Assembly (NCBI RefSeq): GCF_031457955.1
Contig: NZ_JAVDXN010000014.1
Location: 1 to 64,000 of the forward strand
Origin: Mixta sp031457955
GTDB taxonomy: Bacteria > Pseudomonadota > Gammaproteobacteria > Enterobacterales > Enterobacteriaceae
Reading direction: 5' to 3'
DNA length: 64,000 nucleotides
Positions 43,452 to 52,748 of this stretch are shown here, one piece after another. The notes beneath the pieces were generated by a model. The model did no database searches, was not told where the DNA came from, and was given only the letters and a program-made list of their open reading frames with translations. The translations under genes were made by a program, and so were the position numbers. Numbering within the stretch: position 1 is the first letter of the stretch; every line of letters starts with the position of its first letter.

Positions 43452-45659
43452 TCAGAAGTTATAGTTGGCGGTAATGGAAACGTTACGCGGCTCGCCGTAA
43501 ACCTGATACTGGCTCACGCTGGTATCGTAGGATTTATCAAACAGATTATTCAGGTTCGCCTGCACCGAGAACTGTTTGGTGAACTGGTAGCGACCAAACA
43601 GATCCACCAGCGCATAGCTGCCCTGCTCTGCCCGCCAGTTGCCGTTGCCCTGCGGCGCGGCAACATCCTGCCAGACATGCGTCTGCCAGTTAACGCCGCC
43701 GCCCAGCGTTAGCTCTTTTAAGGCAGGCACGTTATAAGCGGCAAACAGCTTCAGGCTGGTGCGCGGCAGCATCGGATTCACCGCTTTGCCGTCGCCATCT
43801 TCCGCGACGTAGCGCGTGGCGCCGAAAGTCATTTGCAGGTTATCGGTGACCGCGCCGTTAACTTCAAACTCAATGCCTTTGCTCACCGTGCCCTGCGCGG
43901 CGTAATAAGCCTGCTCGTTGGCGGTGTTTGGGATGATCTGATTGGTCGTCTGCGCAACGTTATCCTGCTCAATGCGGAACAGCGCCACTGAGGTGGTGAG
44001 GCGGCTGTTCAGCCAGTCCGCTTTTAATCCGGTTTCATAGTTTTTGCCGGTGACCGGATTCAGGTAGTTGCCGTTGATATCGCGATTGGTCTGCGGGTTA
44101 AAGATCGAGGTATAGCTGGCATAGGCGGACCAGGTATCGTTGATGTCATACACCAGACCTGCATATGGCGTAATGCGGTTTTTCGCCAGCGCCTGGGTCA
44201 CCGTGCTGGTGCTCCATTTGGTGTAGCGCGCGCCCACAATCAGATTCAGCGGATCGGCCAGCGAAATACGCGTCGCCAGATAGGCTGATTTCTGGTGCAC
44301 CGTATCGGCCTGCGCCAGCGTCATTGCGCCCCAGTTGGTTTCAGGGAAACCGCTATTCCAGTTGTTGTAATCGCCAGCTTCCTGCGGTGAGAGGTTATCG
44401 TAGGCATTGTGGTAGCGGTTGTTTTGACGGCTGTAGCTTACGCCCGTCATCAGCTCATGCTGACGACCAAACAGCTGATAAGGGCCGCTGGCGAAGGCGT
44501 CAAGCGCATGCACTTTGCGCGTGCCGGTGTTATAGCCGGTGCCGCCGACGAGATCGTCATAGCCTGGATAGCTTGCGTAAGGGCTGACTAAAAGCCCGCT
44601 GTTTTTATCCACGAAACCATCAAGATAGAGCATCTTGCTGTCGAGTTTGGTTTCCGCATGGGTGCCGTTCAGGGTGAACTGCCAGCCGTTATCAAAGCGC
44701 TGCTTCAGCGTGGCAAATACGCGTCGGGACTCGGTATTACGATAGGCCCAGTCAGGCGCGGTATTGTCGCTGCGATCGTAGCTGACCAGGCTGCCGTCGC
44801 TATACCAGCGCGGTAAGCCGCCCCAGGTCGGACTGTCGGCGTTATCTTCCTGGTAATCGTAACCCACCGATAAGGTGGTGGAATCGGTGAGATCCGCATC
44901 CACCACGCCATAAATGAATTTTCTGTTGTTGCTGTAGTTATCAATATAGCTGTTTCTGTCCTGATAACCGGCGACCACGCGTCCGCGTACGTTGCCTGAT
45001 TCGGTTAACGGCGCAGAGAGATCAACCACGTAGCGCTGCTTGTCCCAGCTGCCGTAGCTGGCGGAGACGTTGCCAACAAACTCGCGGCTGTCGGCGTGCT
45101 TACGGATCATATTCACCGACGCTGACGGGTTGCCGGTGCCGCTCATCAGGCCGGTTGCGCCGCGCACCACTTCGATACGGTCATACATGGCGGTATCGGA
45201 AGAGGAATCGTTAAGGTTCCAGCGCTCTTCAAACACGGTTGGAATGTCATCAACCATGTAGTTATCAATCATAAACCCGCGTGAGTAGTAGGTCTGGCGA
45301 TCGAGATCGGCCACTTTTTGCGTTACGCCGGTAGTGCTTTTTAATACGTCACCCAGCGACTGCATCTGCTGATCCTGCATGCGCTGCTTGCTGACAATGC
45401 TGACGGATTGCGGAATATCGCGCGCGGTTAAGGTCATTTTGGTGCCCGCCTGGGTAACCGGCACGCTGTAATCCTTTTCGGCGCTGTTCGCTGTCTCTTC
45501 GCTGGTGGCGTCCACCACCAGCGTTTTTTCCTGCGCCGCCGCAAAGGCGTTGTTGCCGTACAGCGCAATGGCGATCAGCGCTGCCAGTGACGTTAACGCC
45601 CGTTTAGCGGCTACGCCGTCAAGGCGATTTTCCCTGTTATTAACTGAAATCAAAGACAT
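43452..45659 (-). CDS. TonB-dependent siderophore receptor, FhuE/FpvA type
   Basis: 735 aa. A long signal region ends GNNAFAAA; a TonB-box-like segment (KTLVVDA) comes next; then the plug (MTLTARDIPQSVSIVSKQRM, VEVVRGATGLMSGTGNPSA-like block) and a 22-strand barrel ending in ITANYNF with the terminal Phe. The GxGxPSASVNMIRK and plug sequence resemble receptors for hydroxamate siderophores (FhuE, FpvA class). The receptor imports ferric siderophore across the outer membrane. A Fur-like site lies about 180 bases upstream. Specific ligand unknown. Confidence 0.88.
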   Translation of the reverse strand: MSLISVNNRENRLDGVAAKRALTSLAALIAIALYGNNAFAAAQEKTLVVDATSEETANSAEKDYSVPVTQAGTKMTLTARDIPQSVSIVSKQRMQDQQMQSLGDVLKSTTGVTQKVADLDRQTYYSRGFMIDNYMVDDIPTVFEERWNLNDSSSDTAMYDRIEVVRGATGLMSGTGNPSASVNMIRKHADSREFVGNVSASYGSWDKQRYVVDLSAPLTESGNVRGRVVAGYQDRNSYIDNYSNNRKFIYGVVDADLTDSTTLSVGYDYQEDNADSPTWGGLPRWYSDGSLVSYDRSDNTAPDWAYRNTESRRVFATLKQRFDNGWQFTLNGTHAETKLDSKMLYLDGFVDKNSGLLVSPYASYPGYDDLVGGTGYNTGTRKVHALDAFASGPYQLFGRQHELMTGVSYSRQNNRYHNAYDNLSPQEAGDYNNWNSGFPETNWGAMTLAQADTVHQKSAYLATRISLADPLNLIVGARYTKWSTSTVTQALAKNRITPYAGLVYDINDTWSAYASYTSIFNPQTNRDINGNYLNPVTGKNYETGLKADWLNSRLTTSVALFRIEQDNVAQTTNQIIPNTANEQAYYAAQGTVSKGIEFEVNGAVTDNLQMTFGATRYVAEDGDGKAVNPMLPRTSLKLFAAYNVPALKELTLGGGVNWQTHVWQDVAAPQGNGNWRAEQGSYALVDLFGRYQFTKQFSVQANLNNLFDKSYDTSVSQYQVYGEPRNVSITANYNF

Positions 45660-45993
45660 TGTTTACCTTCAAGAGATATTATTTTTTTCGTTTGCCTGAC
45701 CGTATGCGCGTTCTCGATCTGCAGAAGCTCTACGCTTAAGGCAGTTTTCCCTGAGCCAGAACGCCTGGCGTGATATCCGTCCATGTCGGCTTAGCGATTA
45801 AATGCATAGGTAAAAAATCATTTCGTCGCTAATGGTGAGAATGAGAAATTTAATCATTTTCATTCCGGATGTAAATGCGTATTACGGAATTGTCTGGCGG
45901 GCGATCGCAGAGAGTCAGTAAAAGGTAAAGAGGCGGGATAGCGCGAGGACCGTTCCCCGCCAGGCGGCGGAGAAGGTCATAATCGGTGTGGTG
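45660..45993. promoter_or_regulatory. Upstream region of the siderophore receptor
   Basis: 334 bases without a gene, between two leftward genes. It contains a Fur-like site (45837-45855) in an A+T-rich patch. The part next to yehS holds nothing clear. Confidence 0.45.
45837..45855 (+). promoter_or_regulatory. Fur-box-like site upstream of the siderophore receptor
   Basis: GAGAATGAGAAATTTAATC has 13 of 19 matches to the Fur consensus and is embedded in a larger inverted repeat (GAATGA...TCATTTTC). Its position upstream of a siderophore receptor supports the call despite moderate similarity. Confidence 0.5.
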
Positions 45994-46467
45994 TTATTTG
46001 GTGCCGGTAGCTGGACGCAGGCGAGCGGTTAAGCCGCGCAGAAAATAACGCAGAAACTGATCGCCGCATTCGCGGTAATTTTTATGCTCCGGCGCACGCA
46101 TAATGGCGGTAATTTCCGGCATCGAGACGCGGAACTGCTGCGACGTCAGGATCGCCAGAATATCGTCAGTTTTCAGCGCAAAGGCGATACGCAGCTTTTT
46201 AAGGATGATGTTGTTGGTGATACGGCGCTCAACCTTCAGCGGCGGCATGCTCTCATCTTTGCCGCGTTTGTGGTAAATCAGGCCGTTCAGGAAGCCGCTC
46301 ATCAGCACGTCCGGGCAGGCGGCAAAGCCCTCTTCCTCTTCTTTCAGCATAAAGCTGGCCATCTGCTCAACGGGAATCGCCATATCGGCCAACGCCAGGA
46401 TCGCGACCATGTCATTGTTGTTGAGTTTTAGCGTGTAGCGCAGGCTACGCAGTACGTCGTTATTCAT
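45994..46467 (-). CDS. yehS: YehS, DUF1456 family protein
   Basis: 157 aa. Two DUF1456 units are visible: NNDVLRSLRYTLKLNNNDMV and NNIILKKLRIAFALKTDDIL, each followed by a helix-rich piece ending in a Leu-rich helix (FLNGLIYHKRG, FLRYFLRGL). This agrees with E. coli YehS in length and repeat structure; the function is unknown. The start is the second of two adjacent ATG codons, with GGAATC upstream. It is alone between intergenic regions. Confidence 0.85.
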   Translation of the reverse strand: MNNDVLRSLRYTLKLNNNDMVAILALADMAIPVEQMASFMLKEEEEGFAACPDVLMSGFLNGLIYHKRGKDESMPPLKVERRITNNIILKKLRIAFALKTDDILAILTSQQFRVSMPEITAIMRAPEHKNYRECGDQFLRYFLRGLTARLRPATGTK

Positions 46468-46646
46468 CATCGCGATGATTCCTTACCCTTCCGGCATGCA
46501 AAGCGGGCAGTATAGCGATCTCTGCGCTGATGACGAGCAAAACTACGCGCTTTTGCGGTTATTGCGAGCGGGTAAAAACAGGGAGGTAATCAGCGTAGCG
46601 AGGTGAAACAGCCGCGCTGCGGATGCAGGCGCGGCAGGAAAAAACG

Positions 46647-47078
46647 TTAGTTTTCCAGTTTATAATTCAGGGTGATTTCGGCATTCAGCACCTGTGAAAC
46701 CGGGCAACCCGCTTTTGCCTTGTTGATAATCTCATCAAAGGCGGCGTTATCGATGCCCGGCAGTTTAATGTTGCTGTCGAGCGCGATTTTGGTAATCGCG
46801 AAACCTTCGCCCTGTTTGTCCAGCGAGACATCCGCCGTGGTATCGATACTCTGCGGCGTATGGCCTGCCTGGCCCAGCATCATAGAGAGCGCCATTGAGA
46901 AGCAAGCAGCGTGCGCTGCGCCAATCAGCTCTTCCGGGTTGGTGCCCGGCTGATCTTCAAAGCGGGTGTTAAAGCCGTATGGCTGCTGTTTCAGCGCGCC
47001 ACTTTCAGTAGAAACGGTGCCTTTGCCGCGTTTGAGATCGCCTTCCCAGTGTGCCTGACCTTTCTTATGAATCGTCAT
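46647..47078 (-). CDS. osmC: OsmC family peroxiredoxin
   Basis: 143 aa. The two catalytic cysteines are in IGAAHAACFSMALSMML and KAGCPVSQVLNAEITL, matching OsmC, which reduces organic hydroperoxides in the cytosol. QPYGFNTRFEDQPGTNPEEL is characteristic of the true OsmC branch rather than Ohr. CCGGAGGAAAG is a strong ribosome-binding site before the ATG. OsmC is osmotically and stationary-phase induced in E. coli; no regulator site was assigned here. Confidence 0.92.
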   Translation of the reverse strand: MTIHKKGQAHWEGDLKRGKGTVSTESGALKQQPYGFNTRFEDQPGTNPEELIGAAHAACFSMALSMMLGQAGHTPQSIDTTADVSLDKQGEGFAITKIALDSNIKLPGIDNAAFDEIINKAKAGCPVSQVLNAEITLNYKLEN

Positions 47079-47241
47079 CTTTCCTCCGGTTTTACTGAAA
47101 TGTACTATCAGTATAGTTAGTCCGCTGCGTATTAGCTGGCAGCAACCTCTTCACCACAGTGCCACGCGCTGTCAGCCCGCATACAGGCTGGTTAAGCGGC
47201 GGCGAGAAAAATGTAACTAACGAAGAATGATGGAGAAAAGC

Positions 47242-47421
47242 ATGTTTCAGAAAGGTGATTTTGTGCAGGCGAAAACCGGCGGCCCAAAAATGCAGATCGT
47301 GCGCGTGGAGGGTGAAACGCTGTGGTGCGCGCGGATTGATGACGCAGAGCAAAAAGAGATCGAGATCCCGGCCAGCTTGGTGAATCCTTACCATGAAGAT
47401 GGCGACTTCGGCGTCTGCTGA
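47242..47421 (+). CDS. yodC: YodC-like DUF2158 protein
   Basis: 59 aa from the ATG at 47242, where GGAG sits at a good distance; upstream ATGs at 47227 and 47230 lack a site. FQKGDFVQAKTGGPKMQIVR and WCARIDDAEQKEIEIPASLV fit the DUF2158 (YodC) small beta-barrel family. The function is unknown. It is divergent from osmC. Confidence 0.78.
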   Translation: MFQKGDFVQAKTGGPKMQIVRVEGETLWCARIDDAEQKEIEIPASLVNPYHEDGDFGVC

Positions 47422-47502
47422 GTTTCCGGCAGCCTGCCCAACAACGGGCTGCCATCACTGTTAACCGGCTTTCCGCTATGTGATTGTAGCGCTGCTCATC
47501 GC

Positions 47503-47829
47503 TTAGCTATACAGCCAGCGCCCCGCCCTGGCTGATTCGGCAAACATACGCACGCTCAGGGGCTTACGGGTTTGTATCACCGGTTTTTGCGTAAACCATT
47601 GTCGGAAAAACCAGGGAATTTCCCAGGGATAATAATCATCCAGATTTAATGGCGAAACGTCGACGTTAAATACCGCGTCATATTTATCAATTGCCGTTAG
47701 CAGATCGTCTGCTGGCGCATACTCCTGCAATATGTCATCAAGTTTCAAGGGAATCGGTTTAAACCGTAGCGTGGCAAGTACGGGTAGTTCGCGACGAAAA
47801 AAAGCAAGAACCTCGTCGTCAGTTACCAT
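47503..47829 (-). CDS. DUF1493 family protein
   Basis: 108 aa. It contains YYPWEIPWFFRQWF, the DUF1493 signature, with an acyl-carrier-like helical N-terminal half (TDDEVLAFFRRELPVL, DDLLTAIDKYDAV). It overlaps the upstream gene by seven bases, so it is co-translated with it. Function unknown. The A+T-rich composition differs from the flanks. Confidence 0.75.
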   Translation of the reverse strand: MVTDDEVLAFFRRELPVLATLRFKPIPLKLDDILQEYAPADDLLTAIDKYDAVFNVDVSPLNLDDYYPWEIPWFFRQWFTQKPVIQTRKPLSVRMFAESARAGRWLYS

Positions 47830-48272
47830 ATTTTGTCACCTCCACGGACAATTTTATTATATTTATGTAACGTATTAAAGGTTATTAGCGCCACATCTTT
47901 TGTCAATAACCCCCATCCTAAAACAGGAACAGTACGACCAACAAATGCACCCAGATTATTGACCATCATCGGTTTAAGGGTTTTTATACTGGCATTAGTA
48001 AATGTTGGCAGAGGATAAGGAAGTTCAATATTCAGCAAGCGCCTTGCTGTGACTGATGCAACAGAAGTCCCAGGCGTTGTACCCATGGGTTTCCCTCTGG
48101 TTTTTATTAGCGGTTGTCCAAGCAAAATCAATGATATCGTTGTGATGTTTTCAACGCCACCAATGTAATCATTAACTTCGTCCAGCAAGATCCAAAAAAA
48201 CAACTCACCCGCTGAAATATTAGCGATTCCATTATAAAAATAAGTTCCGTTTAATTCTTCAACCGTATCTAT
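47823..48272 (-). CDS. DUF1493-partner protein, apparent ATA start
   Basis: 149 aa if read from ATA at 48270-48272, 126 aa from the TTG at 48203. The longer reading is favoured: AAGGAG stands six bases before the ATA, and the frame continues IDTVEELNGTYFYNGIANI, then AGELFFWILLDEVNDYIGG. The C-terminus has GAFVGRTVPVLGWGLLTKDV, one hydrophobic segment. I recall Salmonella proteins of this kind beside DUF1493 genes, annotated as putative inner-membrane proteins. Function unknown. The non-standard start could also be a start-codon mutation. Confidence 0.6.
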   Translation of the reverse strand: MDTVEELNGTYFYNGIANISAGELFFWILLDEVNDYIGGVENITTISLILLGQPLIKTRGKPMGTTPGTSVASVTARRLLNIELPYPLPTFTNASIKTLKPMMVNNLGAFVGRTVPVLGWGLLTKDVALITFNTLHKYNKIVRGGDKIW

Positions 48273-48615
48273 ACGCTGCTCCTTAGCGTTAATGATGCTT
48301 CGGTATTATAAGCAGCGGAATCCGGTTAATTCTATAGCTAAACATTTAATAAACCCTGCCGGCATTAAAAGTTTCATTTATATTCCCGCTATTATTTCAG
48401 CCAATGCACATCCGATATCCACGCACCATACCTCGCGGATTGGTGAAATTCTTAAAATCTGAAAAAATCTGCTTCATACAAGATAAGTTACCCGAAGGAG
48501 CGCTTGTTCTCTATGATAAAAGTGGCGCTGGTAGCGATAGTATCCTGCAAACCACAGGCTGTGTTCTAAGCGCGCCGCAACTAAAATATGTTCTCTTTTT
48601 TACCAGGATGTTTGT
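48273..48615. other. A+T-rich intergenic region before speG
   Basis: About 340 bases. It is divergent between the DUF1493 pair and speG. A 71-codon frame (48404-48619) lacks a ribosome-binding site. GGATGTTTGT precedes speG. No clear regulator site. Confidence 0.35.
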
Positions 48616-49164
48616 ATGAGCGTGAAATTACGTCCGCTTGAGCGGGAAGATCTGCACTTTGTGCATCAGCTGGATAACAACGCCAGCGTGATGCGTTACT
48701 GGTTCGAGGAGCCTTACGAGGCGTTTGTTGAACTGTCTGACCTGTATAACAAACATATACACGATCAGAGCGAGCGTCGCTTTGTGGTGGAAAACCACGG
48801 CGAGAAAGCGGGCCTGGTGGAACTGGTGGAGATCAACCATGTCCATCGCCGCGCCGAGTTCCAGATCATTATCGATCCTTTGCATCAGGGCAAAGGGCTG
48901 GCCAGCCAGGCAGCGAAGCTGGCAATGGATTACGGTTTTTCCGTGCTGAATTTGTATAAGCTCTATTTGATTGTCGATCAGGAGAATGAGAAAGCGATCC
49001 ATATCTACAGCAAGCTGGGCTTTGAGATCGAAGGCGTACTGAAGCACGAATTCTTTATTAACGGCGAGTACCGTAACACCATTCGCATGTGCATTTTCCA
49101 GCATCAGTATCTGGAAAAGCATAAAGCCCATCCCGGCGCGATGGTCAAACCCACCGCCCAGTAG
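48616..49164 (+). CDS. speG: Spermidine N1-acetyltransferase SpeG
   Basis: 182 aa GNAT enzyme. It starts VKLRPLEREDLHFVHQLDNN; the acetyl-CoA loop is DPLHQGKGLASQAAKLAMDY and the C-terminal strand is NGEYRNTIRMCIFQHQYL. It acetylates spermidine and spermine in the cytosol to limit polyamine toxicity. Residues YWFEEPYEAFVELSDLYNKH are typical of SpeG. It is monocistronic here. Confidence 0.93.
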   Translation: MSVKLRPLEREDLHFVHQLDNNASVMRYWFEEPYEAFVELSDLYNKHIHDQSERRFVVENHGEKAGLVELVEINHVHRRAEFQIIIDPLHQGKGLASQAAKLAMDYGFSVLNLYKLYLIVDQENEKAIHIYSKLGFEIEGVLKHEFFINGEYRNTIRMCIFQHQYLEKHKAHPGAMVKPTAQ

Positions 49165-49271
49165 GCGCGCAGCAGCGCGGAGGTACGCTCACGCGCTGCC
49201 GTGACTGGCGCGTATCAGCCCGTACGCCGATCGGGTGTGTCGCTGACGACCGCTTACGGGCAGAAAATCGG

Positions 49272-49694
49272 TCAGCCCGCGCGCGCGCCGACCCGGTTGA
49301 TCACCGGCTGAACCACGGCCGGTTCAATGTTGTACATGCCGCCATAAAACGGATCCACCAGCAGCCAGCCGGGGAAGCCGCCCAGCGGAATGTTGCCGAG
49401 GATATACCACAGGTTCGCCTTCTCTTTTAACGGCAGCGTCAGCGGAACGTAGCCAGGCCGCTCCATCATCACCTGATAGCTTTTTTTGCCGAAATAGCGG
49501 CCGGTAGATTTCTCCAGCACCACGGTTTTCGGGGTAATGCCTTCCGCTACCGCGCGTCCGGTTTCATCCTGTACAACAAAGGTTGCTCCTTGCGGAATCG
49601 AATCGATGCGCACGCTTTGCGTTTCGGAGCCAACAATGGTGGCGCAGCCGCTGAGCAGCGATGCTGCCGCCAGCGCCAGTAACAGGCGTTTCAT
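49272..49694 (-). CDS. Small lipoprotein with PEGA-like domain
   Basis: 140 aa with a lipoprotein signal (LALAAASLLSGC) placing Cys17 as the lipid anchor; Ala after Cys favours the outer membrane. The body has a short beta-rich PEGA-like unit (RIDSIPQGATFVVQDE, KTVVLEKSTGRYFGKKSYQV) and a hydrophobic Gly/Trp/Pro segment near the end (WYILGNIPLGGFPGWLL). Function unknown. Confidence 0.75.
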   Translation of the reverse strand: MKRLLLALAAASLLSGCATIVGSETQSVRIDSIPQGATFVVQDETGRAVAEGITPKTVVLEKSTGRYFGKKSYQVMMERPGYVPLTLPLKEKANLWYILGNIPLGGFPGWLLVDPFYGGMYNIEPAVVQPVINRVGARAG

Positions 49695-49796
49695 ACGCTT
49701 TCCTGAATTTTACGGTTTGGTAGTAGTGTAATCGGCAACGCGGCGCTTTTCCTTAGCGCCGGATTGCCTTTCCCGGCGCTAAGGCGGTGTGAAAGG

Positions 49797-50732
49797 TTAC
49801 GGATGCGCGCAGCTGTGGGCCAGCGCGGCGATATCCTGCGGCGTGGTGCGGCAGCAGCCGCCAATAATTTGCGCACCGGCAGCGCGCCATTCGCTTAGCT
49901 TATCCTGTAACGAACAGCCTGCTGGCGCGCTGTGCCAGCTTTTGCTGACCGCATCATATTGCTCGCCAGAGTTGGGATAGACCAGCAGCGGTTTGGCGGT
50001 CAGGCCGCGCAGCGTAGTTAACGCTGGCGTCACCTTTTCCAGCGCAATGCAGTTGATGCCCAATGCCACCGCCTGCGGACAACCATTCAGCAAGGCCGCG
50101 ACCTTTGTCAGCGGCGTGCCGTCGGAGAGGTGCTCGCTGTCGCGCAGGGTAAAAGAGAACCAGGCGGGCATGGCGGGGAATTCCGCCAGCAGCGCCACCA
50201 GCGCCTCAAGTTCGGCGTAAGAAGGCAGCGTTTCACAGGCCAGCAGATCGATGCCGGAACCCGCCAGCGCCTCTACGCGCGGACGATGAAACGCCATCAT
50301 TTCCTGTTGCGGCAGCGCATAATCGCCGCGATATTCTGCGCCGTTAGCAAGGAAAGCGCCGTAAGGCCCGACCGATCCCGCCACCAGCAGCGGCGCGGCC
50401 TGCGGCTGCTGCGTCAAATAGTCCTGGCGCGCGCGCAGCGCCAGCTCAGCGCTGCGAATAATCAACTCACGTGATTGCAGCTCGCTCAGCCCGCGTGCGG
50501 CAAAACCCTGCGGCGTCGCCTGATAGCTGGCGGTGATCGCGCACTGCGCCCCGGCGGCAAAATAGTCGTAATGCACCTGATAAATCAGCTGCGGATCTTC
50601 CATTAGCACTTTGGCTGACCACAGCGCATCGGCAAGCATACAGCCGCGCGCTTCCAGCTCCGTCGCCAGCGCGCCATCCAGGATCAGCGTATCGCGACGC
50701 TGTAAAAGATCGGCAATGGGATCAAATAACAT
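49797..50732 (-). CDS. mmuM: Homocysteine S-methyltransferase MmuM
   Basis: 311 aa. It starts with LILDGALATELEARG and carries the zinc-site cysteines in LLACETLPSYAE (Cys) and IIGGCCRTTPQDI (Cys pair). It transfers a methyl group from S-methylmethionine to homocysteine, giving two methionines. It overlaps mmuP by 11 bases. The MetJ-box repeats upstream of mmuP control both. Confidence 0.92.
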   Translation of the reverse strand: MLFDPIADLLQRRDTLILDGALATELEARGCMLADALWSAKVLMEDPQLIYQVHYDYFAAGAQCAITASYQATPQGFAARGLSELQSRELIIRSAELALRARQDYLTQQPQAAPLLVAGSVGPYGAFLANGAEYRGDYALPQQEMMAFHRPRVEALAGSGIDLLACETLPSYAELEALVALLAEFPAMPAWFSFTLRDSEHLSDGTPLTKVAALLNGCPQAVALGINCIALEKVTPALTTLRGLTAKPLLVYPNSGEQYDAVSKSWHSAPAGCSLQDKLSEWRAAGAQIIGGCCRTTPQDIAALAHSCAHP

Positions 50733-52131
50733 GTTGTTTTTCCTTAGCGCTGTTTTGCGTTTTGCGTTGTGTTAACCAGTAAGCACCATAGCAGATCGCC
50801 ACAAAGGGCAAACCACACCACAGCGCGATGCGCTGCTCAGGATCGAATGCCAGCCCGACGCAGGCCAGCAGGCAGAGCGCAAAGCCCAGAATCGGCGTCA
50901 GCGGGAACCAGGGCGCACGGAATTTCAGCCCGGCAAGCGGCCGCCCTTCGCGCAGATATTGCCGCCGGAAGGCGTAATGGGAGGCGCAGATGCTGAGCCA
51001 GACCGCCACCACGGCGAAACCAGAGATAGCGGAGAGCGCGACGTAAACGGTATCGGCGGCAACCACGCTGGAAAACAGCGCCAGCAGCCCGCCCAGCATA
51101 CTGGCGCTAATGGCCACCAGCGGAATGCCGCGTCGCGTCAGGCGCGAGAAACAGCGCGGCAGCGTACCTTCATTCGATAACGACCAGAGCATCCGGCCCG
51201 ACGCATAAAGGCCAGAGTTAGCCGCCGAAAGAATGGCCGTCAGAATCACGAAATTAAAGATATCCGCCGCCCAGGGCAGGCCGATTTTCTCAAATACCAG
51301 CACAAACGGGCTTTTTACGATGCCCGCCTGCTCCATCGGGATCAGCGCCGCCAGAATCAGCACCGTGCCGATAAAGAAAATAATCAGGCGCGCAACGGTG
51401 GTGCGAATCGCCAGCGGCAGCACTTTCTGCGGATTTTCCGTTTCGCCAGCGGCGATGCCAATCAGTTCGGTACCGGAGAAGGCAAAGTTAACCGCCACCA
51501 TGGTCATCAGGATCGGCAGCGCGCCGTGCGGCAGCCAGCCGGAAGCGGTGAGGTTATGGAAAAACGGCGCGGGCGTGCCATCTTTGAGCGGAATCAGGCC
51601 GAATACCGCGCCGCCGCCCAGAATGATAAACGCCAGAATGGTGATCACTTTAATCAGCGAGAACCAGAATTCCCCTTCGGCGAAGAAGCGCGTGGAGATG
51701 ACATTCAGCAGAAAAATCGCCAGACAGAACACCAGGCACCAGAGCCAGACCGGCGTTTGCGGGAACCAGTACTGCATACAAAAACCGGCCGCCGTCAGGC
51801 TGGAGCCGAGCGCAACGGTCCAGGTCAGCCAGTAGAGCCAGGCCACGGTGTAGCCGGTGGCTGGGCTAAGGTAACGCGAGGCGTAAACGTGAAACGCGCC
51901 GGTTTCCGGCATCGCTACCGACAGCTCGCCCAGCGACTGCATCACCAGCCAGACCACCAGCGCGCCGATCAGGTACGCCAGTAGCGTTCCTGCCGCACCG
52001 GTAGTGGAAATGATATAGCCGGTATTGAAAAACAGGCCGGTGCCGATCACACCGCCCAGAGAAAGCATCACCAGATGGCGCGCCTTCATACTACGTTTAA
52101 ATTGTCCGCCTTGCGGCTGTTCTGACTGCAT
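50722..52131 (-). CDS. mmuP: S-methylmethionine permease MmuP
   Basis: 469 aa from the ATG at 52131. Twelve helices of the amino-acid/polyamine/organocation family: LVMLSLGGVIGTGLFFNTGY at the first helix and SLGELSVAMPETGAFHVYAS in the loop. It imports S-methylmethionine for the adjacent MmuM enzyme, first gene of the operon. A longer frame extends into the MetJ-box region, so the later ATG was chosen; its ribosome-binding site is weak. Confidence 0.9.
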   Translation of the reverse strand: MQSEQPQGGQFKRSMKARHLVMLSLGGVIGTGLFFNTGYIISTTGAAGTLLAYLIGALVVWLVMQSLGELSVAMPETGAFHVYASRYLSPATGYTVAWLYWLTWTVALGSSLTAAGFCMQYWFPQTPVWLWCLVFCLAIFLLNVISTRFFAEGEFWFSLIKVITILAFIILGGGAVFGLIPLKDGTPAPFFHNLTASGWLPHGALPILMTMVAVNFAFSGTELIGIAAGETENPQKVLPLAIRTTVARLIIFFIGTVLILAALIPMEQAGIVKSPFVLVFEKIGLPWAADIFNFVILTAILSAANSGLYASGRMLWSLSNEGTLPRCFSRLTRRGIPLVAISASMLGGLLALFSSVVAADTVYVALSAISGFAVVAVWLSICASHYAFRRQYLREGRPLAGLKFRAPWFPLTPILGFALCLLACVGLAFDPEQRIALWCGLPFVAICYGAYWLTQRKTQNSAKEKQHVI

Positions 52132-52140
52132 GGTTGCCTG

Positions 52141-52164
52141 ATCCGTATGGACGTCTAAACTTCT
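52141..52164 (-). promoter_or_regulatory. MetJ-box repeats upstream of mmuP
   Basis: Three adjacent 8-base units read ATCCGTAT, GGACGTCT and AAACTTCT. They match the consensus AGACGTCT at 5, 7 and 6 of 8 positions, in register. They lie 10-33 bases before the mmuP ATG. MetJ with S-adenosylmethionine should repress the operon. Confidence 0.75.
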
Positions 52165-52248
52165 AAATGTGGCAAAGTTTATACCTGTCCATGCGGCAGA
52201 ATGCAACGTAACAAGCGGTATGGCTTAACAGCGGTCGGGCGGATAAGG

Positions 52249-52584
52249 TTAACCGAACATACTTTGTAAATAGCGCTCCAGCGCGGCGCGCGAGCTGAAA
52301 CCGTGCGGAATGCCGTAGTGATCCTGCGTATCGCCCACAAGGTACATCGGGAAGTGCGTATAGTGATCGCAGGTCTTGATATCTGACGCCGGGTCCGCGT
52401 AGTTCAGGCTTTTTTCTTTCAGCGTCGGATGAATGACCAGTGCGGTTCGCCCCAGGCGCGCTTCGCGGTTGACGTAAACATAGTTTTCGCCACGGCGATA
52501 GCCATAGGTTTTCGGCGTCACGGTATCCATTTCAAAGCCAGCCTTCTCCAGAACGCGTGCCACCTCATCTGGTCGTAAATACAT
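52249..52584 (-). CDS. ygaC: YgaC, DUF2002 family protein
   Basis: 111 aa. It matches my recollection of E. coli YgaC almost throughout: MYLRPDEVARVLEKAGF, KTYGYRRGENYVYVNREARL, IKTCDHYTHFP, YGIPHGFSSRAALERYL. Start: ATG at 52584 preceded by AGAGGA. It is divergent from ygaM, as in E. coli. Function unknown; Fur control is reported for the E. coli gene. Confidence 0.9.
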   Translation of the reverse strand: MYLRPDEVARVLEKAGFEMDTVTPKTYGYRRGENYVYVNREARLGRTALVIHPTLKEKSLNYADPASDIKTCDHYTHFPMYLVGDTQDHYGIPHGFSSRAALERYLQSMFG

Positions 52585-52748
52585 GCTTGTTCCTCTCAAT
52601 CTTATAAAGCTTCGCAACCTTACCTCAGCGCAGCAGCCAGGGACATTCAGAATTATCCAGAAAGTCCGCCTCTGGCCCCCTTTCGCGCTTCGCTGACCGG
52701 GAATGGTCTACACTAAGTATTACGTTATTCAGCAAAGGGAGAGGAAAA

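Noticed and set aside
48404..48619. A 71-codon frame overlapping the speG start
   Set aside because: It has no ribosome-binding site, no recognised family and lies in an A+T-rich intergenic stretch; chance is likely.
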